A stretch of 64,000 nt of DNA from Diphasiastrum complanatum (lineage: Eukaryota; Streptophyta; Lycopodiopsida; Lycopodiales; Lycopodiaceae): assembly GCA_029204225.1 (NCBI GenBank), contig CM055113.1:5866647-5930646 (forward strand). The letters run 5' to 3'. The translations under genes were made by a program, and so were the position numbers. Every line of letters begins with the position of its first letter. Position 1 is the first letter of the stretch. The notes beneath the pieces are model-generated. The model was not told the DNA's origin and searched no databases. It saw nothing but the letters and a program-made list of their open reading frames with translations. Below are positions 23,641 through 35,940 of the stretch, in pieces.

Positions 23641-24705
23641 GGGGGTCACCTTTTGAGATGGGGTGAGGAGTTAGCTAGACCTGTTAAATCATGGATCAAT
23701 TTCATAGAATGCTATGAGATTGATGAGGAAGAAGAAATACCGACAACATCCGAGTCAAGAGAAGTTCTAGGTGGAACACAAAGAATTTTTGCAAGTCAAA
23801 GACATAGATTATGACAAAACCCTTGCTCCTATTGCAAAGCTTGTAACCATAAGATAAGACTTTGAATCTATATAAACACTGAATCGAACCAGGAACGTGA
23901 AGAGTATATATTGCTTCTTCAAAAATACCAAAACGTGTTTGCTTGGTCGATGGATGATTTAATAGGAATACCAGTTAAATGGGACGAACATAGAATAGAT
24001 CTTATTCAGGGAACAATACCTGTTAGACAACGTCAATATAGATTGAATCCAAAGTAATCCTTAGATAGATGTCTTAGAGCGGATATTATATATCCTGTTC
24101 TAAGCAGCGAGTGGGTGTCACCAATAGTTATAGTACCCAAGAAGAAGACGGGCAAGATTAGAGTTTGTCAAGATTTTAAAAAACTAAATGCTGCTACAAC
24201 AAAGGATTATCATCCTCTGCCGTATACAGATACCATTCTTGACCAGGTAGCTGGTCATGAACGTTATAGCTTTTTAGATGGATTCTCAGGTTATAACCAA
24301 GTTTTTATAAAAGAGGAAGATAGATCCAAAACTACTTTCACTATTGATTGGGGGACGTACGCATATTCGTGAATGCCCTTTGGTCTTTGTAATGCACCTG
24401 CCACATTCCAACGTATGATGACAAATATTTTTCAAAATTTTTTAAGAAAGTTTTTAGAAATTTTCATGGATGACTTTTGTGTCTATTCATCAGCTAAAAA
24501 CCATTTAGATGCATTAGAGAAAACATTGAGAAAATGTCAAGAGACATCTCTTAAACTGCATCCAGCTAAGTGTTACTTTGGGATGAGGGAAGACATCCTT
24601 TTAGGGCATAAAACTTACATGGATTTTATTTTCCACTGGATCAAAACATCTATAGCCCTTCACATGATCATCATATCCTAGGAATATGCACTTGATAGCT
24701 TTTAC
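23641..24705 (+). pseudogene. Element C reverse transcriptase, truncated
   Basis: Decayed linker (WGEELARPVKSWINFIECYE), then the reverse transcriptase palm: SPIVIVPKKKTGKIRVCQDF, YSFLDGFSGYNQ, MPFGLCNAPATFQRMM and the catalytic FMDDF at about 24466. Stops before MPFGL and at about 24055 break it. A short stretch at 23797-23855 resembles Copia reverse transcriptase instead. Similarity to Ty3 ends near 24615, just before the Copia A LTR; RNase H and integrase are absent. Confidence 0.8.
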
Positions 24706-25415
24706 TATTGATTTCACACGTGTGGATTGTCCACAACATGTACTTGTGATCTCCTAAGGTGTGTAGATGCACCAAGATCAAGACTAGATTGAGATTCAAG
24801 ATCAATCTTGGATCCTATGACAAAAACACACTACTACATGCATTCAATCACTTCCAACTCTCACTCACACGTGTGGGAAGTATTCAGAAATTATTCTAAG
24901 TAAAAATAAGCTGCTCTCCTTGGATAGAGAGAGAAAAACCATCATGAGCTCTCGGATAGAGAGAGAAAGCTAGAAATCCAATAACACTCAAAATCCACAC
25001 AATCACCAAATCAATTAGATCCAAAATGAGGAGTACAATGATACTAGTAGATCCACGAGCTACCACTATGCTTCACTATGATTGGACCACACTTTGTCAC
25101 CTCTTAATCCTATTGGACCATCGATCCATGCACCTCTTAATTCTATTGGACTATATTCAAGCACACCTCAAATTCCTATTGGACCTCACATGGTTCCACC
25201 TCTAAATCCTATTGGACCTCTTAGAATTCATCAAACAAAGATATTACACTTGTCTACACTCTAATTGGCACGAGTTTAGACTCTTTCTCTATTTTGGCTC
25301 AATAGTGGCATTACAAGTGAAAATGCATAATTTGTCATCTATGCCATATTTGTTCCTATCAACATCCTACACCTAGATGCTTGATGTAAAAAACATAAGA
25401 CCCCTATATCTAACA
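24706..25415 (-). repeat. Copia A 3' LTR, about 710 bp
   Basis: Matches the LTR at 2103-2801. It ends TATATCTAACA at 25415; the outer edge is changed (TATTGA for TGTTAA). It carries the same CACACGTGTG palindromes, doubled GGATAGAGAGAG motif and ATTGG (CCAAT) box series at 25080-25270. Confidence 0.85.
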
Positions 25416-25459
25416 TAGATAATCTTTTTCAATTCTTCACACTCCTCCTAAAAAATTAT

Positions 25460-28400
25460 CTATGAAGATTTAGGCATTGATCTTGATATAACTTCAAGAT
25501 TAGATCTATGCTTGATGAAAGCACTTTTGCTCAAAGGCTTGGTGAGTAGATCGGCAATACAAGAGGATGAGTTGACATGATCCAAATAGATTTCTCCTCC
25601 AATAAGCTTTTCTCTCACAAAATGGTGTGCCACCTCTATGTGCTTGCTTCTTGCATGAAATATGAGACTATTGGCAAGAGCTTGGGCCGAGATGTTATCA
25701 CACTTGATCATTGGTAGATCATCTTCCTTGATGCACTTTAGCTCCATTAATAACCTTTTGATCCAAAGCACCTCTTTGGTAGTTGTAGTGAGTGCTTTGT
25801 ACTCGGCCTCACATGAAGAGAGAGATATATAGTATCTTGCTTTTTGGAAAGCCAAGATATTAGATTGCCTCTAAGAAAGATAGTGTATGCACTAATAGAC
25901 TTTCGATCCATCTTGTCACTTGCAAAGTCCGAATCCGAGTAGCCAACAATGGATAGATCTTCACTTTTATAAAGTAGACCATAATCACAAGATGAAGATA
26001 CATATCTTAGAATGCTCTTGGCCATCTTCCAATGATGGATCTTAGGATCTTGCATAAATTGACTCAATTTGTGCACACAAAAACTTAGATCGGGCCTAGT
26101 AATGGTAAGTCAAATCAAGGAGCCTACAAGACTCCTAGAAAGTGTGATGTCCTCAAAGGATCTTTCATCACCTTTATTAGGATCTTTTACAATTTGCTCC
26201 ATTGGAGTATCTATGCTCTTAGAATTTTCCATATGGAATTTTTTCAACATAGAGTGAGCATATCTAGATTGGCATATAAAGACATGATTTTCATAAAAAT
26301 CAATTTCTAGGCCTAGGATGTAATGTATCTCTCCTAGATCTTGCATTTTAAACTCACATCCAAGTGCTAGCTTAGTTTCATCAACTAGCTTGATACAACT
26401 TCCACAAAGAATAATGTCATCAATATAAATTAGAAGAATGACAATATTGCTATCAACAAACTTTAGATACATGGAAAGATCATAGTCACTAAGAGTAAAT
26501 CCTAGTGAGATAAGAAAAGAATTAAGTCTTGAATACCATGATCTTGGTGCTTGCTTGAGTCCATGAAGACTTTTGAAGAGCAAGCACACTTTGGACTCAT
26601 CCTTGATAAATCCTTGAGATTGTTCCATATAGATCTCCTCCTCAAGATAACCATTTAGAAAAGCATTGGATACATCTAATTGGAACACCTTCCACTTAAA
26701 AAAACAAGCAAGAGAAATAAGAATTCTTATTGTCACCATCTTTGCAATGGGTGCAAAGGTCTCCTCATAATCAAGGCCATGGATTTGAGCAAATCCTTTG
26801 GCACATAATCTTGCTTTATACTTGTTGATGGTGCCATCATGATTGAACTTGATCCGAAATACCCACTTGCAACCAATCACATGCTTGTTGGATGGAGGAT
26901 CCACAAGCTCCCAAGTATTGTTGGTGATCAATGCATCATACTCTTGCTTCATGGCATCATACCACTCCTTGGTATTGAGTGCCTCTTGTACATTCTTTGG
27001 CTCTTCATGAGAGACATAAAAAACATAATTAGTGGAATCAAGATCCACTTGTTTGCCTTTGTCAACATATGAGAGCCTCTTAGGCTGGGATCTATCTCTC
27101 ATGGATCTTTTTGGTGAGAAAATCCAAGGAGAGTCTTCTTCAAATCTCGACCCTATCACATCATGATTGTCTTCAAAATCAATAATTGGTGATGCATCCA
27201 TAGACTTCTTGATCTCGGCCTCTTCAAAAGATGAGTGTTGATCTTCATGAAAGACAACATCTCTACTTTCAATAACTTGAGAAGTAGAGAGTATAAAGAC
27301 TCTATAGGCCTTCTTGGTGGATGAGTATCCAACCATGATCCCTTTGCATGCACTAGGTTCTTCCTTCTTCCTTGTTTCCAAGGGAATATGGACAAAGCAT
27401 ATGCATCCAAAAACTCTAAGGTGATCAACCTTAGGCTTATTCAAATATAAGATTTCATATGGTGACTTTCCTCCAAGAGCTATATGTGGGAGCCTATTGC
27501 AAAGATAATTTGCACAATTAATGGATTCTCCCCAAAAATCTTTGGGCAAAGATGCCTCAATTCTCATAGATTTTGCACATTCACATAGAGATCTATTCTT
27601 TCTCTCGGCCACTCCATTTTGAGATGGAGAGTAGGCACAAGAGAACTCTCTTTTGATGCCTTCAAGCTCACAAAAATCTTGAAATTTATTGGAGATATAT
27701 TCACCACCTCCATCACTTCTAAGAGCTTTAATCTTGAATGAAAATTGCTTCTCTACATAAGCTTTGAAAATAAGGAAATGATCAAACACCATAGATTTAG
27801 AAGCAAGAAGATATATCCAAGTGAATATTGTGAAATCATCGATGAAAGTAACAAAACAAGTGGCTCCTCCCTTGCTTGTAGTTGATGAGAAATGCACATC
27901 CGAGTGGATTAGCTCCAAAGGATGCTTGCTTTTGATAGAAGATCTTGTAAATGGCTTTTTGTGAGATTTATCAATAGCACAAGCCTCACAAGGCTTGATC
28001 TTCTTGGAGAATAACTTTGGCAAGCCAATAGCTTTGGCTTCTTTGATCATAGAGAGCATGGATTTGTAGTTGGGATGTCCCAACCTCCTATGCCATAATT
28101 CCTCCATAGAGAGCTTGTTCACAAGAACAACATTACAAGCATTCACATATTCATTTGGATCTAGTTTATAGATGCCTCCAAATCTAGATCCTAATGCAAG
28201 TATCTCATCATTCTTCTTGATAGTGCAAGTATCAACATTGAATTTTACATCAAGGCCATTATCAAGAAATTGGCCAACACTAATAAGATTCTTAGTAAGC
28301 TTAGGTACATAAAGAACTTTAGAGAGAGAAAGAACTTTAGAGGATGCAAGCTTCAAGAGAATGTTCCCTATGCCTTCAATAGGACATTCAAAATCATTTG

Positions 28401-28497
28401 CTGTGTATATTGATTTCTTGACTCCATCATAAGGTGCAATAGAAGAGAAAGAGTCCTTGGAGCTACACATATGTGAAGAGGCTCCACTATCAATATA
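25460..28497 (-). pseudogene. Copia A pol polyprotein
   Basis: In order on the minus strand: protease YIDSGASSHM at about 28490; GAG-pre-integrase HRRLGHPN with CEACAID; integrase core with HSDVH, LRSDGGGEY and GVAERKNRS; reverse transcriptase with CKWVFRIKFN, QLDVSNAFLNGYLEEEIYME and the catalytic YIDD at about 26430; RNase H with YSDSDFASD and SSCEAEYKAL, ending at 25460. A TGA near 26108 and one frameshift near 25855 interrupt RNase H; everything before that is a single frame. It is almost complete, but not active as it stands. Confidence 0.9.
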
Positions 28498-28500
28498 TCA

Positions 28501-29448
28501 TAAGCCGTCCTTCTTGAAAGGAGTAGATGAGAAACTAGATACCATAAGAGATCCCTCTCCATCACTTGCAATAGTGTCTTGCTTCTCATTGGTAATGTTG
28601 GCTTGCTTGAGTTGATTCTTCTTCTTGAAGCAATTGCTGGCATAATGGCCTTTCTTGCCACAATAAAAGCACTTGATCTTCTTCTTCTTGAGCTTGGATG
28701 ATAAAACATTAGAGGAATCATCTTCCTCCTCATCTTTGTCTTTGGATTTGGCTTTGTCCTTGCTTGAGGATTGTTGATGTTGGTTCTTGCTCCTCCCTTT
28801 GTGCTTATCCTTGGCAAAGAGAGCTTTGCCATCATTATGAATGAGAGAGAGCTTGTCCATCCTCAAGAGCTTGTACTCTTGTCTTGATTCTTTTGAAATT
28901 AGCACACTTTGGAGAGCCTCCAAACTTCGTAGCTCCTCCTTAATGGCATAGGATTGGACAAGGTTATCAAATTCACTTCTCAAGCTATTGAGAATGACTT
29001 GAACTAGCTCATTTTGATTGAAGGAATCACCAATACAAGCAAGTTCTCTATGAATATCTTTTATTCTCAAAACATAACTAGATACACTCTCATCGCTCTT
29101 TTGGCTACTTTGAAAGATTCGATTCCTAAGAGTGAGAAGTCTAGAGGTATTCTTAGCCTCATAGATAGTCTTGAGACAATCCCAAGCTTCTTTGGCTGTT
29201 GTACAAGTACCTATCTCCCTCAATATCTCATTAGAGACATTCATCTTAACGTAGTGGAGAGCCATCCTAGCTCTCTTTTTGTATTTTTGAACCTCTTGAA
29301 GAACTTGTGGTTCTTCTTCAAGGCCAAGAACTATGTCCATCATGTCTTGAAGGATCAAGATGGACTCCATCCTCATTTTCCAAATTGAATAGTTTGAAGT
29401 GGACAATCTTTCACTTGGTTCCAACCAGGATGAATCCATTGAAGACAT
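28501..29448 (-). CDS. Copia A gag
   Basis: Full-length gag of about 316 residues. The start MSSMDSSWLEPSERLSTSNY at 29448 is kept in the older copy at 1351. It has the Copia gag core (WKMRMESILILQ to LRSEFDNLVQSYAI), a Lys/Ser/Asp-rich linker and one zinc knuckle, CFYCGKKGHYASNC. A single TGA at 28498-28500 separates it from pol in the same frame; the stop lies where a Trp of the WYIDSGA context is expected, so it may be a mutation. Gag assembles the particle around the RNA. Confidence 0.85.
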
Positions 29449-29810
29449 TTGAAGTGAAGAAAACCCAAATGATGAACAATAAATGTTGCTACACACTCTC
29501 AATAGGATCCAATAATAGAGTACTATCTCCTCCTATGAAAGATCTTGCAACTATTTGTGAATTGATTCTCACTGGCTACACAAATCTCTCTAAAACAAGA
29601 CCTATTTCACATCAAATGATGGAGCATAGGCAAAGTTAGGATCAAACACTCTTAGCACGTGTGAAGTACACTAAGAAACCAAATTTGACTCAAATACAAT
29701 GATATTGCATGAAACAAAATGGCTAAGATCTCAAAACAGTGCCTAGATCACATATAGATGAGATTGGTAAGCATACAACTGTGATTTTGGATCAACCAAG
29801 CTGTCTCTTG

Positions 29811-30540
29811 ACTTGCCTTTCTTTTTGGTCTTACTGGAAGATCCCTCATCCTCCTGAGACTTGGCAAATTGCTGCTTAGACTTCTTCTTGCCCTTGCCCT
29901 TGCCTTGTTTTTGGCGTGTCGCAAGTGCTTGATCGTCAGTATTTTGACATCTAGCTTTCACCATTTCTCGCCGTTGCTCTTCCTGCATCAAGATTCTTGT
30001 GAGCTCGTCAAAGGTGGGCAATCTTTCTCTTGATGCTATTCCGCTCACAAACATCTGATAGGGTCCTGCAATGCCGCATAATGCATTATGCACCAGCTCC
30101 ACATCACGTATGCGCTCTCCAATAGAATGCAGTTCATCTCTCATTGTCTTGATTCTAGTCATGTACGTCTGAATGTGCTCTCCTTGCCCCATGTGGGCAC
30201 TATTCAGCTTTGACTTCAGAAACATGATTTTTGATAGATTTGATGTCTTGAACTGCTCCTTTAGCACATCCCATGTCTGTATGGGTGTAACAACATCACA
30301 AATGTGAGTAATGATGTGGTCCTTCACTGAAAAGTTAATGAAGGTCAAAGCTTTCCTCATCTTTTTATCGAACACTTTGATATCCGTTTCATTTGGCGGC
30401 CTTCTCTCATCACCTGTGACGACTTCCCACACATCTTTCTCCATCAATATGTTTTTCATTTTGAATTTCCACACTGCATAGTTGGAAATCCCGTCCAATT
30501 TGTTACTTTCACTCAAAATGGACTCTCCCATGTTTGCCAT
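29811..30540 (-). pseudogene. Copia B' gag, truncated
   Basis: Starts MANMGESILSE at 30540 and stays open to the junction, closely matching B gag (VWKFKMKNILMEKDVWE). The zinc knuckle is missing because the copy ends at about 29811. Unlike the B copy it has no stop in this part. Confidence 0.85.
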
Positions 30541-31877
30541 CGCAAAACTGCTTGAAACTTTCACCGTAGGCTAAAAGCAATATGCCGAGGCCAATAGTGA
30601 TGTCAGAAGTCGAAAATAATGACCTGCACTTTTTTCCTTACCAGGGCACTCGCCGCTTTTCCACCAATTTGAAAGCCAAATCGGCGTCGCCTTCCGAAAT
30701 GCACTCAGTCGTCAACCCCAATGGAATGGTGAAATCACTTCTGACGCACTCCGAACACTTTCTCTGCTGCAATCACTCTGTTTTTTTTGGAGGTTATAGC
30801 CTTTCGTTTGGGTCAATCAAAATGGGCAAAGGACCCAAAAATAGGGACTTTTCTAGTTTTTGAATTGTTTCTTCACCTTGAAGAAACTTCACTCTTCACT
30901 TGTGAAGGGACCCAACTCCAATTTCAGTATGAAATTTTTTAATGATGTTGAAGTCCAAAATGCACTTCACTTCTTCAGGGCCCTCTTCAACAACCCTTCA
31001 GACTCCATCCAATGGTTGATTATGATCCAACTGTGGATATCCCTTTTGGGTAGCACAATCTAAGCCGTCGATCTTGTAACTTCTCTATCCAACGGATCTT
31101 AGCACTTCTGTGCACCAATGGAGAGTCTTGTAGACGCTGTCCACTCCGAAACACTATGGTTTCACCTTGGTTCCACGCGCGAACAGTCCGTGACCTCCCT
31201 GTCTACGGCCGCGCCTCCCCAAGCTGGTTTTTGCTTGATCTATTTCGTTTTTGGATCTATTTGAGCACAATTTGAGGCCTGGAGCAGGGTCGCCCTACTG
31301 ATACCAAGTCTATAGAGTGTTCAATCATGAAATTCCGTGGAGAAATGGTGATTTTAGCTCAACTTGACAAAGTGACTTTTTTCACCTTTTACCGCAAATC
31401 TGCTAGGTTAACTGTCTGGAGACAAATCTCTGACATAAACCTCAGAATCTCTCCATGGTTGGTTGACAGTGTAATTAGCTTCCTTCTTGTCCTTACGACA
31501 TCCAAAACGGTGCACAAACAGTGAAGAAATTACCAGTTATGTATAAAAAACCGTAACCCCAAACCCGGTTTCAATTTTCAACTGGTTTCAAAATTGTCAA
31601 TTTTTCACCAAATTTTTCCCTGTCTGATGCTATGCACAGGCTAGTAATCCCTCTGCTGAGCTTGGCAAGCCTCTATAAACTAGAAACCGTGCACCAGTGC
31701 TTCTCTTTCCTCTGCTGAGCTTGGCAAGCCTCTATAAACTAGAAACCATGCACCAGTGCTTCTCTTTCCATCTTCAACCCGCCGTAAATCCCGAACTCTC
31801 AGAAGACAGTTCTCCCAAGCTCTCTTCAACGGGTATGTTGCTGTATAGTGTACACTCCCTGTATGGCTTTGATACCA
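30541..31877 (-). other. Copia B' leader and primer site
   Basis: Untranslated leader similar to 18004-19079. The two hairpins are kept: 30867-30887 (GTTTCTTCA, loop CCT, TGAAGAAAC) and 30894-30907 (CTTCAC, loop TT, GTGAAG). Stems are the same as in B while loops differ, which hints at selection for pairing. Confidence 0.8.
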
Positions 31878-32152
31878 ACTTAGGATTTTCTTTGCATAGG
31901 AACACAGATCATGCTACACAGTAACACAGACAGAAAAACACTCTCCACAGCAAGCTCACATAGCAACTGTATTTCTCAAAATGAAATTACACTATACATA
32001 TAGTTGCTCACTTAGACAACCCATGCATGACCCAGATTGTCGTTGGCGGGACACGTGTCCCGTCGACTTGCCTCGTGGCGAGGCCAACTGATCCTTATCA
32101 GTTGATAGGACCCACAATACAGTAGCACAATGATTCAACTTTAATTCTAACT
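31878..32152 (-). repeat. Copia B' 5' LTR, 275 bp
   Basis: Same length and same AGTTAGAATT start (read on the minus strand) as the B LTR. The outer flank (CCCTT) cannot be compared because the other end of the element is lost. Confidence 0.85.
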
Positions 32153-33400
32153 CCCTTGTCATCCTGCAGTTCTATCCCTACTTGGTATTCCAATGCCATC
32201 CCTGATCACAAAGATCTGAGCATCTACCCTATAGTGCCCACTTGTATTCCCCCAAGCTAGCTCCAAGCTGCTCCTGTGAATGGTTCCAAACCACTTCCTG
32301 AGAATACATTGAGATGTGAACTCCAAAGCCACCATCAAGTCCTTCACATGACTGTGCATGCCAATATCCCTCCAAGTGAACCTGTGAGATCTTCCATGGC
32401 CCAAACCAAACGATCTACACCTTGTCATCACTGGAATTTGCATCCCTAATGCAATCCTGATATGGCAAATTGACTTGACTTATCCAAACTGGCAGTTGAA
32501 TTGTATCTCTTCGATGGCAAACCTGATACTCTGCTCCACAGCTACAATGGCTTGATCAAAATTGACTTACTAACTACAAAACCGCAAAATCATCACACTC
32601 ACCACTCGCCAAGGGCATCCAAAGTGTGATTATTGACCCATTCTTCATCCTCTGCGTGTCCCACACACAGCTCGTCCAATGCAAGTCTGCTATCTTGCCC
32701 AATGGCTTCCAACTGGCACCACTTTGCACTTCCATCACCTGTGACCACCAATATGTGTGTACCTCCAAGCTAGCCCATATTTCCCTCCGAACGAGAAATT
32801 TTCAAGCTACAGATGCGTGTGTCAATGCAGCTATCACCTGACTCGACAATTCCACTGCCGATCATACCTGTGAGAGCGTTCCCCCAAAATGCCACTTGAT
32901 GTTGGTTGGTTTGAACTCCAAGAGTTGAACCTGATCACAAGAATTTTTCACTTGTAACCAGCATACCATGCCTACCTCTCACCTGTGATTGCTTGCCCTC
33001 TCAAAATTGTTGCCAATGATGAGTAGTCACGACGCCAAACTGCACTTCTGTCGCCAAAACTAGCTTTCTCCACACGATTCCGCTACCATTCGCTCCCATA
33101 CTGCATTTACCACTTCTAAACACCCTGTTATCCTGTCATGAGTAAGTAATAATGATTCCGAAGTGATTATGCCTCAATGTACCGCCCTGTAGCAGGTTTC
33201 ACAAGCCAAAAATTTCTCCAAATTTGGCCCTACGGTACCCAAATGGCGAATGTAGCCCATCACTAGGTCATCCGCACTCCGCTCAATAGAATGGCGACAA
33301 AAACTCCCCAAAACGTCTTTTTCCCTGCTCTGTGACGTCGCTCTGTCCGCTGGCTCCGAGCAGCCAATTTCAAGGGTCATTTTGGCCAAGGATGGCCAAA
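32153..33400. other. Unassigned interval, GC-richer
   Basis: About 1.2 kb with base composition unlike the AT-rich flanks and two modest open frames on the minus strand (32159-32443 and 32574-32768). Neither resembles a family I know. It may be inner sequence of element E or captured host DNA. Confidence 0.3.
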
Positions 33401-34733
33401 AAAGGTGCCTTCTAGCTATAGTTAGCCCCAAAACCATTTTCCTTGCAAAAATGAACTGTAACTTCGTAATGAAGTTTCTTAATGAAGAAATGACCTTCTG
33501 GCATGTCGGGTCCAAATTCACATTTCAATGTGAAAATTTTTAATGAAATGAAGCCCTCATTTGGCTCTTTCATCTTGCATCCATTGGTTCAACGTGATCC
33601 TACGGCCTTCTCCTCATCTTAGAGGCTTGATCTCTGTCGTCGATCTAGTTGATGCAAGATCATATGGCCCTGCCTGCTCTTGCGTGCCAAAACAACTTCC
33701 TAGGTCCGCTAAACACCTCCATGCACGGGCGCTACAACACGACTGGGCACGCGCAACTGGCCCGTGGCCTCCACGGCCCTCCTCCATCTCTCCATTCAAG
33801 CTTTCATCTCTCTCCATAACTATGGCTGCCACCATAAATGGATCTAACTGTTTTTTTTCCTCCACGGCCAGCTATGGCCATCTACCAGCTGCTCCATTAT
33901 ACCAGGGCGCCCATGATCTTGTGTTTATAGATAAAAAATTGGCTGTCTACAATGAGGGATTAATCATTTTCAATCTTGAAACCCTTCTTGCCAAGCTATG
34001 ACTAATCCTAAAAATTAGAAACCCCTTCTCCTATGGCCCGCGGCCATCCACAGCCTTCTAGAATTGGATTGACACTGCCAAAACGCCCTTCTATAGCCTC
34101 TGACAGCTCCATAATCAGTTTCCAATTGAGAGAGAACTAAAGTTTTTGCTCTGAAAAACCTAGTTGTGAGAAGAAAGAGGATAACTTGGGCACTGCTCAG
34201 TCTTTTTTTGAGCTCACACTTGCAGCTACTACCATCACTGAAGTCACCCTAGCTCCAGTGTTCTGATGCAATTTACGGTTTGACAATTGGTGCGGTATCG
34301 ACGGCAAACAGGCTGATTTTCTCATAAATCTGTCAACACCCCACAAAACTGGAAATTTCCCAAATTTCTTCCGTTTTCATTCAAATCTGACCCTGTAAAT
34401 TGCTATGGCTCTCTGTCACTGCTTTTTGCAAATCCCTTGCAAGCCCCGTTGCGCCAAACAACTGTCCCACAGTGAATAACGTAGCCAACATCGATGATTT
34501 CCCGAAACCACCGAAACTGCAAGATTTTCCGTGAATTCTCCCTGGAATCCACCTACGACGATCGTTCTGATCTTCCCCGAAGCTCCGATCGAACTAGCCA
34601 TCCGGACTGTCGATACCCTGTATGGAGTCCTCTCTCCTGATACGCTCTGATTGCTATTTCTTCTGGTGAAAGATGCTATCCCATAGCTCCACCGGATCGT
34701 GCATACTTGCATCACCTTGACGCTCTGATACCA
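33401..34733 (-). other. Leader and primer site of Copia element E
   Basis: Positions 34722-34733 read TGGTATCAGAGC on the minus strand. About 33420-33560 resembles the hairpin region of the B and B' leaders (gaagtttcttaatgaagaaa, then a GGGTCC box and TTTTTAATGA). E is therefore a relative of family B. No gag was found. Confidence 0.6.
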
Positions 34734-34736
34734 AAT

Positions 34737-35230
34737 TGAAATTCTGTTAGGATCTAGTGCAGTATGCAGATCACATCACACAATCACCATAGCCACTCCT
34801 CACAAGCTCTCAAAGATGGGACAACAAAAGTTAAGTCTATTATGAAGAAACATTATACATATAGCAAAACCCCAAACTGCATGGGCTCAACAGGTGTCAC
34901 TAAACTAGCCTACCACCTGCCACACTAGAGTTAGGCCCAATATGGCCACATATACTGACAAACCCATGACATGCCCCTGAGTATAGCATAATGAACTCAA
35001 AATCACTGTACAGGCTAATGTCTTCTTACGTGTGGCTACCTGGCTAACCCAAGTAGCCGTCTACGGGACCAGTGCCCGATCAATATATCCTAACGGGTCA
35101 CGTCTCGATCACAACCATATACAATAAACCAAATAAACTATACACTAATTACATCATCACATTTAATGCTTATACTAATGAATCAAATCAAAACGGATTT
35201 CTAACTGGAAGATCCTGTTTGAATTTTGAA
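34737..35230 (-). repeat. LTR of Copia element E, about 0.5 kb
   Basis: Lies directly after the primer site and begins TGAAATTCTGTTAGGATC. Near 35205-35230 GATCCTGTTTGAATTTT forms an imperfect inverted partner of that start, which suggests the far edge. A TATACATATA box near 34850 fits a minus-strand promoter. The end is approximate. Confidence 0.55.
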
Positions 35231-35940
35231 TTACGATGGGACTAATGTGCATGCATTGGGCAAGATGCATACTCCTCCCCATGGATGCATGTAAGAATTT
35301 TAGTTAGTTTTTTTGAAAAAGTACATGGGGTAGGAGGATGCATGGGTGCCCCACCCAATGCCTCAGCCTACCCCATGCATAGGCACAAATGTGACACACA
35401 AATATCTTTATATATATAGATATGATATATTTATAATTTATCATTTGTGTATTGACGTTTTGAATAAATTTTTTAACTTGTCAAAGCAGTGTTGACAACC
35501 CAAAATTTCAAAGGCCTATCAAATACGTTCAAATTGACCTTTGAAGAGCATGACGGATGTTAAATTTAAACATTGGCTACTACCAATGTATAGAATGGCA
35601 TGATTTGTCCCCTTCAATTTGATGTGAACACATGATTTGTCCCCTTGAATTTAGGTGCCATTCATTGCACAAATATGCATGTACATTAGTTTCAAGTCTG
35701 AAATAGATGGCTTATATGCATGATCTTACTATTAGTAATGGCTTATAAGCATAACATTCAGTATGTAGTGTGACTTCAGCCTCTAGATTATCCTGTAGTT
35801 TATCAAGACACTAAACTGGGCAAGCGATATTGTCCTAAGATCATGGCATAACATAACGATCAATATGATGCATTTAAGCTGATGGCCATCATGATTTCAG
35901 TTCAAGCCAACAAGCATATTCTGTGGCTTGCAAATGACCG
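35231..35940. other. Non-coding interval 3' of the HNH gene
   Basis: AT-rich with repeated ATGCATG motifs (35250-35390). No gene seen; it should contain the 3' UTR of the gene that follows. Confidence 0.4.

Larger units (their letters stand above)
24706..29811 (-). mobile_element. Copia element A, nearly readable but without its 5' LTR
   Basis: Minus-strand element with 3' LTR, pol, gag and part of the leader. Comparison with the copy at 1081-2801 shows that the rest of the leader, the primer site and the 5' LTR are missing. At about 29811 it is joined to gag of element B'. Only two stops and one frameshift were seen in gag-pol, far fewer than in elements B or C, so it is the youngest large element here (inference). 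Confidence 0.9.
29811..32152 (-). mobile_element. Copia element B', 5' part only
   Basis: Minus-strand copy of family B: LTR 31878-32152, primer site 31866-31877 (TGGTATCAAAGC), leader and gag start. It is cut just before the gag zinc knuckle at about 29811, where element A begins. A 59-bp tandem duplication lies in the leader at 31651-31709 and 31710-31768; B has one copy of that stretch. Confidence 0.85.
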
